Below are positions 1-8,389 of a stretch of 40,245 bases of DNA, in pieces. Made by a program: the position numbers and the translations under genes. The notes under the pieces are model-generated. The model searched no databases. It was not told the DNA's origin and saw only the letters and a list, made by a program, of their open reading frames with translations. Within the stretch, counting starts at the first letter, position 1; each line of letters starts with the position of its first letter. This DNA comes from Nonomuraea longispora (GTDB lineage Bacteria > Actinomycetota > Actinomycetes > Streptosporangiales > Streptosporangiaceae): assembly GCF_004348345.1 (NCBI RefSeq), contig NZ_SMJZ01000065.1, positions 1-40,245 of the forward strand. The letters are read 5' to 3'.

Positions 1-279
1 GTCGCCGCCTACCGCATCACGCAGGAAGCGCTCACCAACATCGTCAAGCACTCCGGGGCCGATCACGCCGGCATCCGGCTCACCTGGGAGGACCACAACC
101 TCATGATCGACATCACCGACGACGGGCGAGGCGGCGGGCGCGGGCTGCCCTCCGGCGGCGACGGGCTGATCGGCATCCGCGAGCGCGCCGCCGCCTGCGG
201 CGGCGCCGCCACCGCCGGGCCGCGCACCGACGGCCACGGCTTCGCGGTGTCCGTACGCCTGCCGCTGGCCCGCCCATGA
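1..279 (+). CDS. Sensor histidine kinase, C-terminal end (partial)
   Basis: The window opens inside a two-component sensor kinase gene; only the last 92 residues are present. They form the C-terminal half of the GHKL ATPase domain: an N-box-like helix (AAYRITQEALTNIVKHSGA, residues 2-20), a G1-like DDGRGGG segment near residue 40, and a G2-like GLIGIRERAAACGG segment near residue 55. This pattern is that of NarL/LuxR-associated kinases (HisKA_3 class), which phosphorylate themselves and pass phosphate to the partner encoded next. The stop codon overlaps the start of the response regulator by ATGA at 276-279, so the two are one operon and translationally coupled. The sensor domain lies outside the window, so the signal cannot be named. 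Confidence 0.95.
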   Translation, partial: VAAYRITQEALTNIVKHSGADHAGIRLTWEDHNLMIDITDDGRGGGRGLPSGGDGLIGIRERAAACGGAATAGPRTDGHGFAVSVRLPLARP

Positions 280-926
280 CCGTCCGCGTGGTCGTCGCCG
301 ACGACCAGGAGCTGGTCAGGGGCGGGTTCGCGATGATCCTCGACGGGCAGCCCGACATCGAGGTGGTCGCCGAGGCGGGCGACGGGGTGGAGGCGGTGAC
401 AGCGGTCCGCGAACACACCCCCGACGTGCTCCTGCTCGACATCCGCATGCCCAGGATGGACGGCATCGAGGCCGCCAGGATCGTCTGCGCGGAAACCGGG
501 TGCCGGGTGCTGATGCTCACCACGTTCGACGTGGACGACTACGTCTTCGACGCGCTGCGGGCGGGGGCGAGCGGGTTCCTGCTGAAGGACGTGCGCCGCG
601 ACGACCTGGTACACGCGGTCCGCGTGGTGGCGGCGGGCGCGTCGCTGCTCGCGCCGACCGTGACCACGCGGCTGATCTCAGAGTTCACCTCGCGGCCCGC
701 GGCCAGAAGGGTGACGGGTCTGGACGTGCTGACCGCGAGGGAGCGCCAGACGCTCCAGCTGATCGCCCGCGGCCTGTCGAACGCCGAGATCGCCGCGGCC
801 ATGGTGGTCAGCGAGCACACGGTGAAGACGCACGTCAGCAACGTGCTGTCCAAGCTGGGGCTGCGTGACAGGGTGCAGGCGGTCATCGCGGCGTACGAGT
901 CGGGGCTGGCCGTTCCTGGGGCGTAA
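276..926 (+). CDS. LuxR/NarL-family response regulator
   Basis: 216 residues, the usual length for a NarL-type regulator. The N-terminal receiver domain (1-120) has the acidic pocket DD at 9-10, the phosphoacceptor Asp55 in LLLDIRMP, a Thr-Thr around 82 and the conserved Lys near 104 (GFLLKDV). The C-terminal LuxR helix-turn-helix (about 148-208) carries LTARERQTLQLIARGLSNAEIA and VSEHTVKTHVSNVLSKL. It binds DNA as a dimer once phosphorylated by the kinase encoded immediately upstream. The start is the ATG inside the kinase stop overlap. Target genes cannot be told from the sequence. Confidence 0.97.
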   Translation: MTVRVVVADDQELVRGGFAMILDGQPDIEVVAEAGDGVEAVTAVREHTPDVLLLDIRMPRMDGIEAARIVCAETGCRVLMLTTFDVDDYVFDALRAGASGFLLKDVRRDDLVHAVRVVAAGASLLAPTVTTRLISEFTSRPAARRVTGLDVLTARERQTLQLIARGLSNAEIAAAMVVSEHTVKTHVSNVLSKLGLRDRVQAVIAAYESGLAVPGA

Positions 927-1032
927 CGTCCGGGGCGGCGGCTCCAGGCGGCGCTCCCGACCTGATCAGGTGCCGCCGAGCACGTCTTCCCGCCCTCGCC
1001 GGCCAACGGTGTCTCTCCATCGCGCCGGCAAC

Positions 1033-1325
1033 ATGCCGGCGAAGGTCAGCGCCAGCGACCCGGCTGAGTCGAAGGCCGAATACTGGGAGATCATCGACCG
1101 TAGCGAGCTGGGTGACGGGGTCACGGTCGGCCAGTGCGGGCGAGACCCGCCGCCGGGTCAAGCCGTCGGTCGCTTCCCGGGAGAAACGTCCTACGTGCCC
1201 CTGGTATGGGCCGTGCTGGACCGCGCCGTTCGGGACTGGCGCGGCTTCACTATGACGTGCAGGACCTCCGCCGGGCACTACTCCACCCACCCGCCCGGCC
1301 GACGACCCGGCCTTGGCCGCCATAA
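1033..1325 (+). pseudogene. IS256/mutator-type transposase remnant
   Basis: No intact frame is present, but three pieces in different frames line up, in order, with the C-terminal third of actinomycete IS256-family transposases: MPAKVSASDPAESKAEYWEI (from 1033), GETRRRVK (about 1140-1165), then VGRFPGETSYVPLVWAVLDR and RGFTMT (about 1165-1255), followed in yet another frame by LQDLRRALLHPP (to about 1305). Family members carry the same blocks around the IERTFGETRRRVK and LPGETS...WAVLDRA motifs. The block between the first and second piece is deleted and there are at least two frameshifts, so it is dead. No terminal inverted repeats were identified. The match is from memory of the family. Confidence 0.6.
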
Positions 1326-1413
1326 CCGAGACCACCTGAGATTTACTCGTGGCTGCTATCTCCCTCATCGAGCCTTTTACACCGCTCCGTGGACGCGACC
1401 GGAATGGCCGCGA

Positions 1414-1899
1414 TCAGGCTGAAGCACATCCGGGCCCGTGGGCCGCGTCGAGGAAAGCGCGGAGAAGGCGGGTCAGATTGCGCTGATCCTCGGCAGACAT
1501 GACGCTGAAGATGTCATCACTGATCTGCTGCTGCAAGCGGGCGATATGGTCGATCGCTCCGAGGCCGTCGTCGGTGAGGGTAAGCCGGAAAGCCCGCCGG
1601 TCGCTGGGGTCCGGCCGTCTGGTGATCAGGCCGTCGGATTCCAGCGCGTCCACCAGCGGGGTGATCGCCCGCCCGCTGACGCCGAGCACGTCCGCCAGAT
1701 CCCGCATACGGCTTCTTGGGCGTTGGTGGAGGGTGGTCAGCAGGCGTACCCGGGCAGGCGAGAGCCCGTGCTCGCCGAACCTTCCGCATCGGACAAAAAC
1801 ACTATTTTGGATTCGATTGATTTGTAGCCGGCGGATCTCGGGCAAGGTCAGGCAGAGGTGGCTCCTCCCCCATGGGATAGCGAGCTGGGAGGGCTTCAC
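1414..1899 (-). CDS. MarR-family transcriptional regulator
   Basis: 161 residues. The winged helix-turn-helix of MarR proteins is clear: GLSPARVRLLTTLHQ (about 45-60), the recognition region RDLADVLGVSGRAITPLVDALESDGLI (66-92) and the wing RRPDPSDRRAFRLTLTDDG (94-112), followed by a C-terminal dimerisation helix. The first 25-30 residues are atypical: that DNA (about 1790-1860) is AT-rich compared with its surroundings and the ORF start overlaps the decayed acetyltransferase on the other strand, so the true start may lie further in or the N-terminus may have been remade by rearrangement. Usual role: dimeric repressor relieved by a small ligand. The target is unknown; the neighbouring acetyltransferase remnant is a candidate former partner. 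Confidence 0.88.
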   Translation of the reverse strand: MKPSQLAIPWGRSHLCLTLPEIRRLQINRIQNSVFVRCGRFGEHGLSPARVRLLTTLHQRPRSRMRDLADVLGVSGRAITPLVDALESDGLITRRPDPSDRRAFRLTLTDDGLGAIDHIARLQQQISDDIFSVMSAEDQRNLTRLLRAFLDAAHGPGCASA

Positions 1900-2159
1900 C
1901 GCGGCCAGGCTGCCCCATCTGCGCTACCTGGCCTGCGACACCGGCGCCGGGCAGGTGCTCGGCGCCGGTCGCCGCGGCGGTCTCGGCCCGGTCGGTCCAC
2001 GCCGGTGTGGTCGAGCACACAATCTACGTCCATCCAGGCTGTCAGGCGCACGGCATCGGCAAGGCGCTGCTGTCGGCCTTCATCGTCGGCGGCCAGGACG
2101 CGGGCGTGTGGACGATCCAGTCCATGGCCGTCCAGACCGGGTCCTCAGCGTTTCGCTAG
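1886..2159 (+). pseudogene. GNAT N-acetyltransferase remnant (phosphinothricin-acetyltransferase-like)
   Basis: Two frames together give a recognisable PAT/Bar-type GNAT. The first reads WEGFTAARLPHLRYLACD then GQVLG (1886 to about 1965); the second reads SARSVHAGVVEHTIYVHP, then the acetyl-CoA-binding turn GCQAHGIGKALLSAFI and GVWTIQSMAVQTGSSAF, ending at the TAG 2157-2159. A shift between about 1962 and 1977 destroys the frame, and the N-terminal third and the usual end after the ASLAL-type segment are missing. Family members acetylate phosphinothricin or methionine-sulfone-like amines. Here it is only a relic, adjacent to and overlapping the start of the MarR gene. Confidence 0.75.
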
Positions 2160-2227
2160 GGTTTGGTCCTTACCGATCATTGGGGCCGGTGAGGACGTCA
2201 AAGTGCAGGCAGGGAGTCCCGATCATC

Positions 2228-3685
2228 ATGAGGGGTTCGATAGAGGCCACGTCGGTGCTGGCGGGGCGCTATCGGGTGGATGCGCTGATCGGCAGGGGCG
2301 CGGTGGCCGAGGTGTGGAGCGGTCACGACTTGACGCGCGATTGGCCGGTGGCGGTCAAGCTGTTCGCTCCCCAGATGGCGGACCCGGCGATGCGGGCGCG
2401 TTTCGTGAGCGAGGCCCGCATCGCGGCCCGTGTAGTGCACACGAACGTGGTGAGCGTGTTCGACGTGGGCGAGCATGACGGGCGCCCGTTCCTGGTCATG
2501 GAGTTACTGTCCGGGCGGAGCCTTGCCGCCGAGATCGCCGAGCGAGGGCCGTTGCCTCCCGAGAAGGTTCGCCATCTGGTGGGCCAGGCCGCCGCCGGGC
2601 TGGATGCCGCGCACCGGGCCGACGTGGTGCACCGCGACATCAAGCCCGCCAACCTGCACCTGACCGCGGACGGCCTACTCAAGGTGGTGGACTTCGGCAT
2701 CGCCCGCCTAGCCGGAGAGGAGATGAGCAGGCTGACCGCGGCGGGCACCGTGGTCGGCACCGCCGCCTATCTGTCGCCCGAGCAGATCCTGGGGCACGGC
2801 GGCGATGCCGGCGCGGACCTGTACGCGCTCGGCTGCGTGTGCTACGAACTGCTGTGCGGGCGGCCCCCGTTCGTGGGCGTCCCAACCGAACTGATCCACC
2901 AGCATCTCAACCAACCACCGATGCCGCCACGATCGCTGCGGCCGGACATCCCCGCCGACCTGGAGGCGCTGGTGCTGGCGATGCTGGCCAAAGAGCCCGC
3001 CGCTCGCCCGGCAAGCGCGGCACAAGTACGGCACGCCCTCCTCTCCATAGGATCACGGCGCGCACCTGGCGGCACCGCCGTGCTCGAGGTGCCAGGCCCG
3101 GACACCTGGTCTGGACACGACTCGCCCCGTCGGTGGTCCGCTTCGCGCCTCTACCTGGCCTCCGCCGCCTTCGCCGCGCTGGTCGGCGTCCTGGTACTGA
3201 CGATCCTGACCGACTCGGCCCGGCAAGGCGCCGCCCCGCCGCCCTCCGCGCTCGCGACATCCCCGGTCACCGCGGCCTCGTCCTCGCTCGGCATGTCCCC
3301 GTCCACCGCGCCCACCAGCACGCGGCCGTCGTCTACGACGCGACCTGCCGCATCAAAGGCGCTGGCCTGGCTCGCAGCCTTGGACCGGGCGCTCGCCGCC
3401 CACCAGCGGCAAGGCGGCATCGCTCCCGACGTGGCCCGCGAGCTCAGGACCCGCATTGCAGAGGCGCGCGAGAAGCTCAACGAGGGCAAGATCGGCGAGG
3501 CTCGCAGTCGAGTTATGGATCTCAGGAAGAGACTCACGAAGGCGCGCAGAGAAGGCAGACTCGCCGATGGTCCTCTGGTCACGTTCCTGGCCCGCTCCGG
3601 CATGCCTCTCCCGCCAATCGACCAACAGCCCGATCATGGCCATCCCGGCAAAGGCAGATACAAAGGTCACAAAGGGCACAAATAG
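2228..3685 (+). CDS. Membrane-anchored Ser/Thr protein kinase (PknB-type)
   Basis: 485 residues from ATG 2228, preceded by a GGGAG ribosome site about 10 nt upstream; the frame stays open far upstream but that part has no kinase features. Kinase domain about 14-275: glycine loop GRGAVAEVW (22-30), ATP-binding Lys44 (VAVK), HRDIKPAN with catalytic Asp137, DFG at 155-157, SPEQ at 183-186. One transmembrane helix (about 308-328, LYLASAAFAALVGVLVLTIL) places the kinase in the cytoplasm. The outside part starts with a Ser/Thr/Pro-rich stretch (335-375) and continues with a helical segment, about 375-450 (DVARELRTRIAEAREKLNEG and following), resembling the FIMAH-type helical module found in other actinomycete receptor kinases; the end is Gly/His/Lys-rich. 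No PASTA repeats. Substrates unknown. Confidence 0.93.
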   Translation: MRGSIEATSVLAGRYRVDALIGRGAVAEVWSGHDLTRDWPVAVKLFAPQMADPAMRARFVSEARIAARVVHTNVVSVFDVGEHDGRPFLVMELLSGRSLAAEIAERGPLPPEKVRHLVGQAAAGLDAAHRADVVHRDIKPANLHLTADGLLKVVDFGIARLAGEEMSRLTAAGTVVGTAAYLSPEQILGHGGDAGADLYALGCVCYELLCGRPPFVGVPTELIHQHLNQPPMPPRSLRPDIPADLEALVLAMLAKEPAARPASAAQVRHALLSIGSRRAPGGTAVLEVPGPDTWSGHDSPRRWSASRLYLASAAFAALVGVLVLTILTDSARQGAAPPPSALATSPVTAASSSLGMSPSTAPTSTRPSSTTRPAASKALAWLAALDRALAAHQRQGGIAPDVARELRTRIAEAREKLNEGKIGEARSRVMDLRKRLTKARREGRLADGPLVTFLARSGMPLPPIDQQPDHGHPGKGRYKGHKGHK

Positions 3686-3857
3686 CGCCACCCTCACACC
3701 GCTACGGTGGCCGCGCCACCGGAGCGCACGCCGGGCTGGAGAACCAGCGCCGCCGCAGTGCCGAGCGCGGCAGCGGGTTCGGGCACGGCCGCCAGGCGCA
3801 GCCTCGCCCGCCCACCGTCCCGGTTCAGGTTCAGGTTCAGTCTGCTGATTATCCGGC

Positions 3858-4200
3858 CTTGAGCATGTTCCGCATCAGCCGCAGAAACCGGCCACGGGTC
3901 CACTCCGCCAGCGCCGAGAACATGATCTCGTGATCGAAGCTCCCGAAGCCTCGGCCACGTCTCCCTCGATGAACCAGGTCGCCCCGGTCCAGGCCTCGCC
4001 CGCTGTCTGCACACGGTGTGGCAGCCTCGACCGGGACGAAAGCTGTGGGACAGGTCGGAGAACGTCGACTCGTAGTATGCCCCCAGTAGGAGCCACACCA
4101 CTTCGCCGACGAGCGTGTCCGACCACGGCGGAAGACCCAGGGGCCTGGTCTTGCCGTTCTGCTCCGGGATGTGGATCCGCTTGAAGAAGCCGTGGATCTC
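3858..4200 (-). pseudogene. Group II intron reverse-transcriptase remnant (copy 1)
   Basis: The segment reads, on the minus strand, FKRIHIPEQNGKTRPLGLPP, WSDTLVGEVVWLLLGAYYES and FSDLSHSFRPGRGCHT in the frame of the upstream phosphatase fragment, then after frameshifts WTGATWFIEGDV and SFDHEIMFSALAEWT...RFLRLMRNMLKAG. Each piece aligns with the N-terminal part of the fuller reverse transcriptase at 5066-6724 (RRVHIPKKNGKTRPLGMPTW and so on). Only the finger/palm entry region survives; the YADD active site, maturase and HNH parts are absent. It is fused in frame to the end of the SpoIIE-like fragment, giving an artificial long ORF ending at 3694. Confidence 0.85.
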
Positions 4201-4947
4201 GCCGGTGTTCACGGTGAGGAAGAAGGCCGAGTCGTCTGTCATGGGAATCTCCTGTATGGCCGCCGCGAGGCGCAGGCGGAGGAACCGGGCGAAGAGTGGC
4301 AGTGTGTGAGACAGGCTCCGTACCATCTGCTGCACGCTTCCCGTCATGGGCCCGAGGTGCTCGATGGAGCTGATCAGACGTTCTTCGCCGAACTGCTCGC
4401 CGCCGCTCTCATGCTCTTCGACGAGATCATCGGTATAGAACAGCACCCGATCGTGACGTACGAGCCGGCGCGTGTTGAACCGCGGGGCGGCACCGCCGAA
4501 GCCGACGAGTAAGGTGCTCGCACCCTCCAGCACCTCGACGACCCGGTTGCCGCGGATCAGCAACGGCGCCGGGTGGCCTGCGTTGACCCATTCCAAGAAA
4601 CCCGACCTTATGTCCAGACGGGCCATCTGTGCCGTGACGAACTGGTCGGGGCCGAACTGTTCGTCGATGGCGGTGTCCATGAATTCGTACAGTTCGGCGA
4701 GCCCGACGTCGGCGCGCCTGGCGTGCCGGTAGGCGCCAATGGCCACGGTCGCCAGCACGGCGGCGTACATACCATGGCCCATCGCGTCGATGACGGCCGT
4801 GTACCGGATCTCGTCGTTGAGGGCGTGGTCCAAGCTGTCCCCGGCGACGTCATAGGCGTTGTAGGCATCGGCGAAACGGTCGAGAAGCGTCTGCAGGCCG
4901 GCCAGGGTGGCCGGCTGGTCGGGCTGGGCGCGCAGCCAGTTCTTCAT
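4201..4947 (-). pseudogene. SpoIIE/RsbU-type PP2C phosphatase fragment
   Basis: About 245 residues of a stage II sporulation protein E-type Ser phosphatase. Seen: DVAGDSLDHAL (about 33-43) with the metal-binding Asp, AVIDAMGHGMYAA (52-64) with the second Asp-Gly motif, WVNAGHPAPLLIR, and the terminal DDSAFFL corresponding to the DDxT/S metal site. Such enzymes dephosphorylate anti-anti-sigma factors in actinomycete stress and development circuits. The usual PAS/GAF sensor part and the start of the catalytic domain are absent: the first codon (ATG 4947) lies only 7 nt after the 3' end of the group II intron. The 3' end runs into intron remnant copy 1. It is probably non-functional because both ends are cut. 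Confidence 0.82.
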
Positions 4948-5022
4948 GGTCTGCGTAGGGTCGGCCGAACGGCGAGGTGCCGGCCCCGTGTGGGCTGGTC
5001 CTTTTCCGTTCGGCCTCCCTCC

Positions 5023-5056
5023 GAACCGGGCGGACCCGTTTCCGAGTACCCGGCTC
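5023..5056 (-). ncRNA. Group II intron domain V
   Basis: Exactly 34 nt on the minus strand, directly downstream of the reverse-transcriptase stop. It begins GAGCCGGG (with the AGC catalytic triad) and closes with CCCGGTTC, encloses an upper hairpin ACTCG-GAAA-CGGGT with a GNRA tetraloop and leaves a small bulge (CCG side) where the catalytic metal-binding bulge sits. These are the defining features of domain V. It lies about 65 nt before the intron 3' end. Confidence 0.88.
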
Positions 5057-5065
5057 TCCAGCGAT

Positions 5066-6724
5066 CTACTGCGTGAGCGGTGTTGCGGGGTGCCCGTGGA
5101 TCTGGTCGTGGCAGTTCCCGCAGACCACGAGGGCCTTGCGGCGGATCTTCGCCATGACGTGGGCCCATTGGGGTGTGGGCCGTCCGGGCCAGGAGAGATC
5201 GGCGAGCCGTCGGACGTGGTGCACCTGGATGCCGCCCGAGAGGCCGCAGAGCTCGCATCTTCCCGCCGTGAGCCGTCTGACCAGCTCTTTGTTCGGGTAG
5301 ATGGGCCCGGTGTTCAGGCGGTCGGTGAGAACCGCCCTTTTGTGCCGCTTGAGCGGGATGCCGCCGAACCTGGCGACCAGTGGCTTCTTGCCTTCGCGAT
5401 GGACTGCCGCCTCGAAGCACGTGCGTTTCCCGTGCGGTGTTTCGGCTTTGGCCTTGAAGCGGGTGGCCATCTTCGTCACCGACGAGCCATGCTTCCCAGC
5501 GAGGGTGTGGAGCATGGAGGTCTCCATCACCCAGCGCAGCCGGTGCAGCCGGAAGACGTCTCCGGCGAGCAGGTAGTACTGGACGATGCCCCGGTACTCG
5601 GCCCCGAACCGGCCGACGATGTTGTAGTCGGACTCATTCACCATGGGGGTGCGGCACGCGGGTTTCCCGCGTGACAAGTACGGGGCGGACTTGGCCTTGA
5701 CCACCGAAGCGGGAACGTGCAGGACGACCGTCCCGTTGAGCGATCGGCGGTTGCGCCGGTCGCTCGCGTTCGGTCTTCGCGTCCTGGTCGCGCTGCTCGC
5801 CACGGAGATCTCGTAGCCGAGGAACCGCGCCCGCTGGGTGCGGGCGTGGGTGATCAGCGTCTTGTCCGGTGAGAGCTCCAGCTTGAGGTCGTCACGCAGG
5901 AACTCGGCCAGACGTCGTTTGATCTCCTCGGCTTCAGCCTTGGGGCCGGCGAACCCGAGCAGGGTGTCGTCGGCGTATCGGCAGTAGCGCAGCCTCCGGT
6001 AGCCGGGATCACGGGGGTCCTGGCTGGGAAGGCTGTGCAGCCGCCGGTAGAGAGCTCGCGACTCGGCGCGGTCTCCTTTCCGGCGGGCTCTGGCGATCGC
6101 GTGTTCCACAGCTCGGTATTCCGGGTTGCGGGCCCGGAGCTTTCCCCGAGTGAACTCGGGGATCAGAGTCTTCTCGACGAAAACGTCCAACTTGTGCAGG
6201 TAGATGTTCGACAAGATCGGGGACGCGATGCCGCCCTGCGGGACCCCGCTGAGCGTCGCGTTCCAGGTCCAGTCCTCCAAGTATCCGGCCGTCAGCATGT
6301 TACGCAGCAGCCGCAGGAACCGGTTGTCGTGGATCTTCTCGGCCAGGATCGAGAGCATGACCTCGTGGTCAAGGCTCCCGAAGCAATCGGAGATGTCTCC
6401 TTCGACGAACCAGGTCGTCCCGGTCCAGGTATTGGCGACCTCCCGCAGCGCGGTGTGGCAGCCTCGTTTGGGCCGGAACCCGTGAGACCGGTCGGAGAAC
6501 GTCGGCTCGTAGTAGGCCTCCAGCAGGAGGCGCACGACCTCGCCGACGAGTTTGTCCGACCAGGTCGGCATGCCCAGCGGGCGTGTCTTCCCGTTCTTCT
6601 TCGGGATGTGCACCCTTCGGACCGGGCGGAACCGGTAGCGCTCGTGGCGCATCTCGGTGATGATCCGCTCGATCTTCTTCAACGACATGCCGTCCGCGGT
6701 CTCCCGCGTGGCCCCCGGCGTCAT
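5066..6724 (-). CDS. ltrA: Group II intron-encoded reverse transcriptase/maturase with HNH endonuclease domain
   Basis: About 552 residues from the in-frame ATG at 6724; the frame continues upstream, but only YANKGA belongs to the family before the junction at 6742. Order of domains: RT fingers (PKKNGKTRPLGMPTWSDKLV), palm with SGVPQGGIASPILSNIYL and the YADD catalytic motif (codons at 5966-5977), thumb/maturase domain X, then a C-terminal HNH nuclease with CELCG...VHHV and VVCGNCHD. The protein would bind its intron RNA, help splicing and copy it into DNA; the HNH domain nicks the target. Homologues carry roughly 45 further N-terminal residues, so RNA binding may be impaired. No internal frameshift was seen. 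Confidence 0.92.
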   Translation of the reverse strand: MTPGATRETADGMSLKKIERIITEMRHERYRFRPVRRVHIPKKNGKTRPLGMPTWSDKLVGEVVRLLLEAYYEPTFSDRSHGFRPKRGCHTALREVANTWTGTTWFVEGDISDCFGSLDHEVMLSILAEKIHDNRFLRLLRNMLTAGYLEDWTWNATLSGVPQGGIASPILSNIYLHKLDVFVEKTLIPEFTRGKLRARNPEYRAVEHAIARARRKGDRAESRALYRRLHSLPSQDPRDPGYRRLRYCRYADDTLLGFAGPKAEAEEIKRRLAEFLRDDLKLELSPDKTLITHARTQRARFLGYEISVASSATRTRRPNASDRRNRRSLNGTVVLHVPASVVKAKSAPYLSRGKPACRTPMVNESDYNIVGRFGAEYRGIVQYYLLAGDVFRLHRLRWVMETSMLHTLAGKHGSSVTKMATRFKAKAETPHGKRTCFEAAVHREGKKPLVARFGGIPLKRHKRAVLTDRLNTGPIYPNKELVRRLTAGRCELCGLSGGIQVHHVRRLADLSWPGRPTPQWAHVMAKIRRKALVVCGNCHDQIHGHPATPLTQ

Positions 6725-6747
6725 CGCGCCCTTGTTGGCGTAGACTG

Positions 6748-8389
6748 TTGGTGGCCGTGTACGCGGCGATGCCGGCCCTGCTGGCCGTACCAGGCGTCTT
6801 GTTGCACGGCTGCTCGGGGCTTGGCTCGATCCGCCGCGCCTACCGACTGACCACGTTGCGTTTCCTGCCGACCGCGTTGACGCTGGCCTTCGGTGTCGTC
6901 CTCGTTCCCGGCGCGGCGACGTGGGCTCTCGATGCAGGGGCTGCGCCTGCTCCCTGGCCCGCTCGCGGCCCTCGGATGGGGTGTGGCCGGAACCATGCTG
7001 GCGCTGGCCATAACGCCCTTCCAGGCCGCTGTGGTGGCGCGCCAGTTCCTCCACTGCATGGCCTGGCGCACTCAAGTGGACGACTCGGACCTGGCACACG
7101 GCCTGCCCCACGGCTCGCCGCCGCGCCCGGTCAGGCTCGGTTACCTGCCGGCGGCGCTGCTGCCCGGGGTGCTGTTCAGCGGAGCCGTACTGGTCAATCC
7201 GTTCGGGTGGCCGGAGGTCGCCGAGAGGAACGTGACGGAATCCTGGCCCCCTCAGGACTTCTCCGCCTCCGTCCACGACCGCAGACCGGAGCTGCGCCCC
7301 TTTGACCTGCAAGCCATACACACCGGACGCGGTGAGCGCCTGATCGTGGTGATGGACGGCTTCGATGACCATGCCAGTCTGCTGGAATGCGCCGATCCCT
7401 CGTGCCTGAAAACGAGTTTCGAGTGGGCCGAGCCACGGGGCCGCGCCTCCCGACGGGAGCCCGGCGCGGCCGGCGCACGACTGCCCGACGGGCGTCTCCT
7501 GCTGCCCACCTGGATCTCCAACAGGCTCGAACTGCTCACCTGCGAGGCAACCAGATGCCTACGGAGCAGCGCAACCGTCGCGACGACGCGCTCGCCCCCG
7601 CACTATGTAGGGGTGGCGCCCGCCGCACGGCAGGACGGCGGCCTGGTCCTGGCCTACGCCGACGATGACCCGACAAGCGGTGAAAGACCAACGCACGACC
7701 TCGTCTCCTTCATCTTCTGCGCGGACACGAACTGCGCACGCCCAGAACGCAGACAGGTCGCACGGCTGGAGACAAGCGTATATTCGGCCACCAACCACAC
7801 CCTGGCCGCCGCCGTCGGCCCTGGAAACCGCCCGGTCGCCGCCCGACTGAACCCCGTCAACGGTCAGATCCATGTGATCTCCTGCCTGGACGTCGCCTGC
7901 CACCAGCCGACCGTGACCAGACCCGTGTCTCCCGCCCCGTCGAGCACCGACGACCTGCCCTGGACGTTCGGCCTGGCCATGGCTGTGCGCCCCGACGGCC
8001 GCCCGGTCATCACCTACCGGGATCCGCGTGACCAGGCGAACAAGCTGCTCGACTGCCGCACCCCGGACTGCGCCCAGGCCGACGTGCGCACCCTGGGCGC
8101 CGGGGACGAGTACCAGCCGGTCCCGGCGCTGGTTCTGGATCGCGCGGGACGGCCGCTGGTGGCCTTCGAGAGCCCCGAGCGCCGGCGGCTCATGCTCGCC
8201 ATCTGCACCGGCAGCCGCTGCGAGAGCATCCCGGTGTCCACGAACAGAGGCGGCTTCGGACAACGGCTGGCCATGACCCTGAACGCCGACGGCAACCCCA
8301 CGATCGCCTGGATCGACCACAAGCTCGCGCCACCCGGCCTCAGCTGGAACCTGCACGTCACCACCCCACTCAACCTCACCCCTGACTAG
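6748..8389 (+). pseudogene. Membrane protein with six C-x4-C repeats, frameshifted and N-terminally truncated
   Basis: Two overlapping frames make one protein. Frame 1 (from TTG 6748 to about 6945) encodes two membrane helices (LLVAVYAAMPALLAVPGVLL and a TALTLAFGVVLVPG helix); after a shift near 6930-6950 frame 2 continues with GPLAALGWGVAGTMLALAIT, a fourth helix GYLPAALLPGVLFSGAVLV, then about 380 residues outside the membrane. That part has six repeats, each with a C-x4-C pair (cysteine codons at 7388/7403, 7541/7556, 7718/7733, 7883/7898, 8054/8069, 8204/8219) and phrases such as GRPVITYRDP and GNPTIAWIDH, suggesting a beta-propeller-like fold. The N-terminus is cut at the intron junction. 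Function not recognised. A sequencing error instead of a true frameshift is possible. Confidence 0.72.

Larger units (their letters stand above)
4955..6742 (-). mobile_element. Group II intron, 5'-truncated, with reverse transcriptase and intact domains V-VI
   Basis: On the minus strand the reverse-transcriptase ORF is followed by ribozyme domains V and VI and ends at the trinucleotide-type intron terminus CTAC (complement of 4955-4958). Domain VI is visible as a 10-bp stem GGCCGAACGG/CCGTTCGGCC, followed by GACCCTAC. At the other end the element stops abruptly at about 6742: the usual first 40-50 residues of the reverse transcriptase and domains I-III of the ribozyme are missing, replaced by the start of an unrelated membrane gene on the plus strand. 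Loss of the 5' part is the pattern expected of incomplete target-primed reverse transcription or a later deletion. The element cannot self-splice alone. Confidence 0.85.

Noticed and set aside
960..971. 12-bp palindrome ACCTGATCAGGT after the response-regulator gene
   Set aside because: Too short for a terminator stem with loop and no gene start nearby to make it an operator; may be chance.
1499..2227. Long in-frame extension of the Ser/Thr kinase ORF upstream to 1499
   Set aside because: The extension is antisense to the MarR gene and passes through the GNAT relic in part; kinase homology begins after ATG 2228, which has a ribosome site.
6743..7372. Upstream extension of the reverse-transcriptase ORF to 7372
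   Set aside because: It is antisense to the membrane-repeat gene and has no reverse-transcriptase features; the family similarity stops at 6742.
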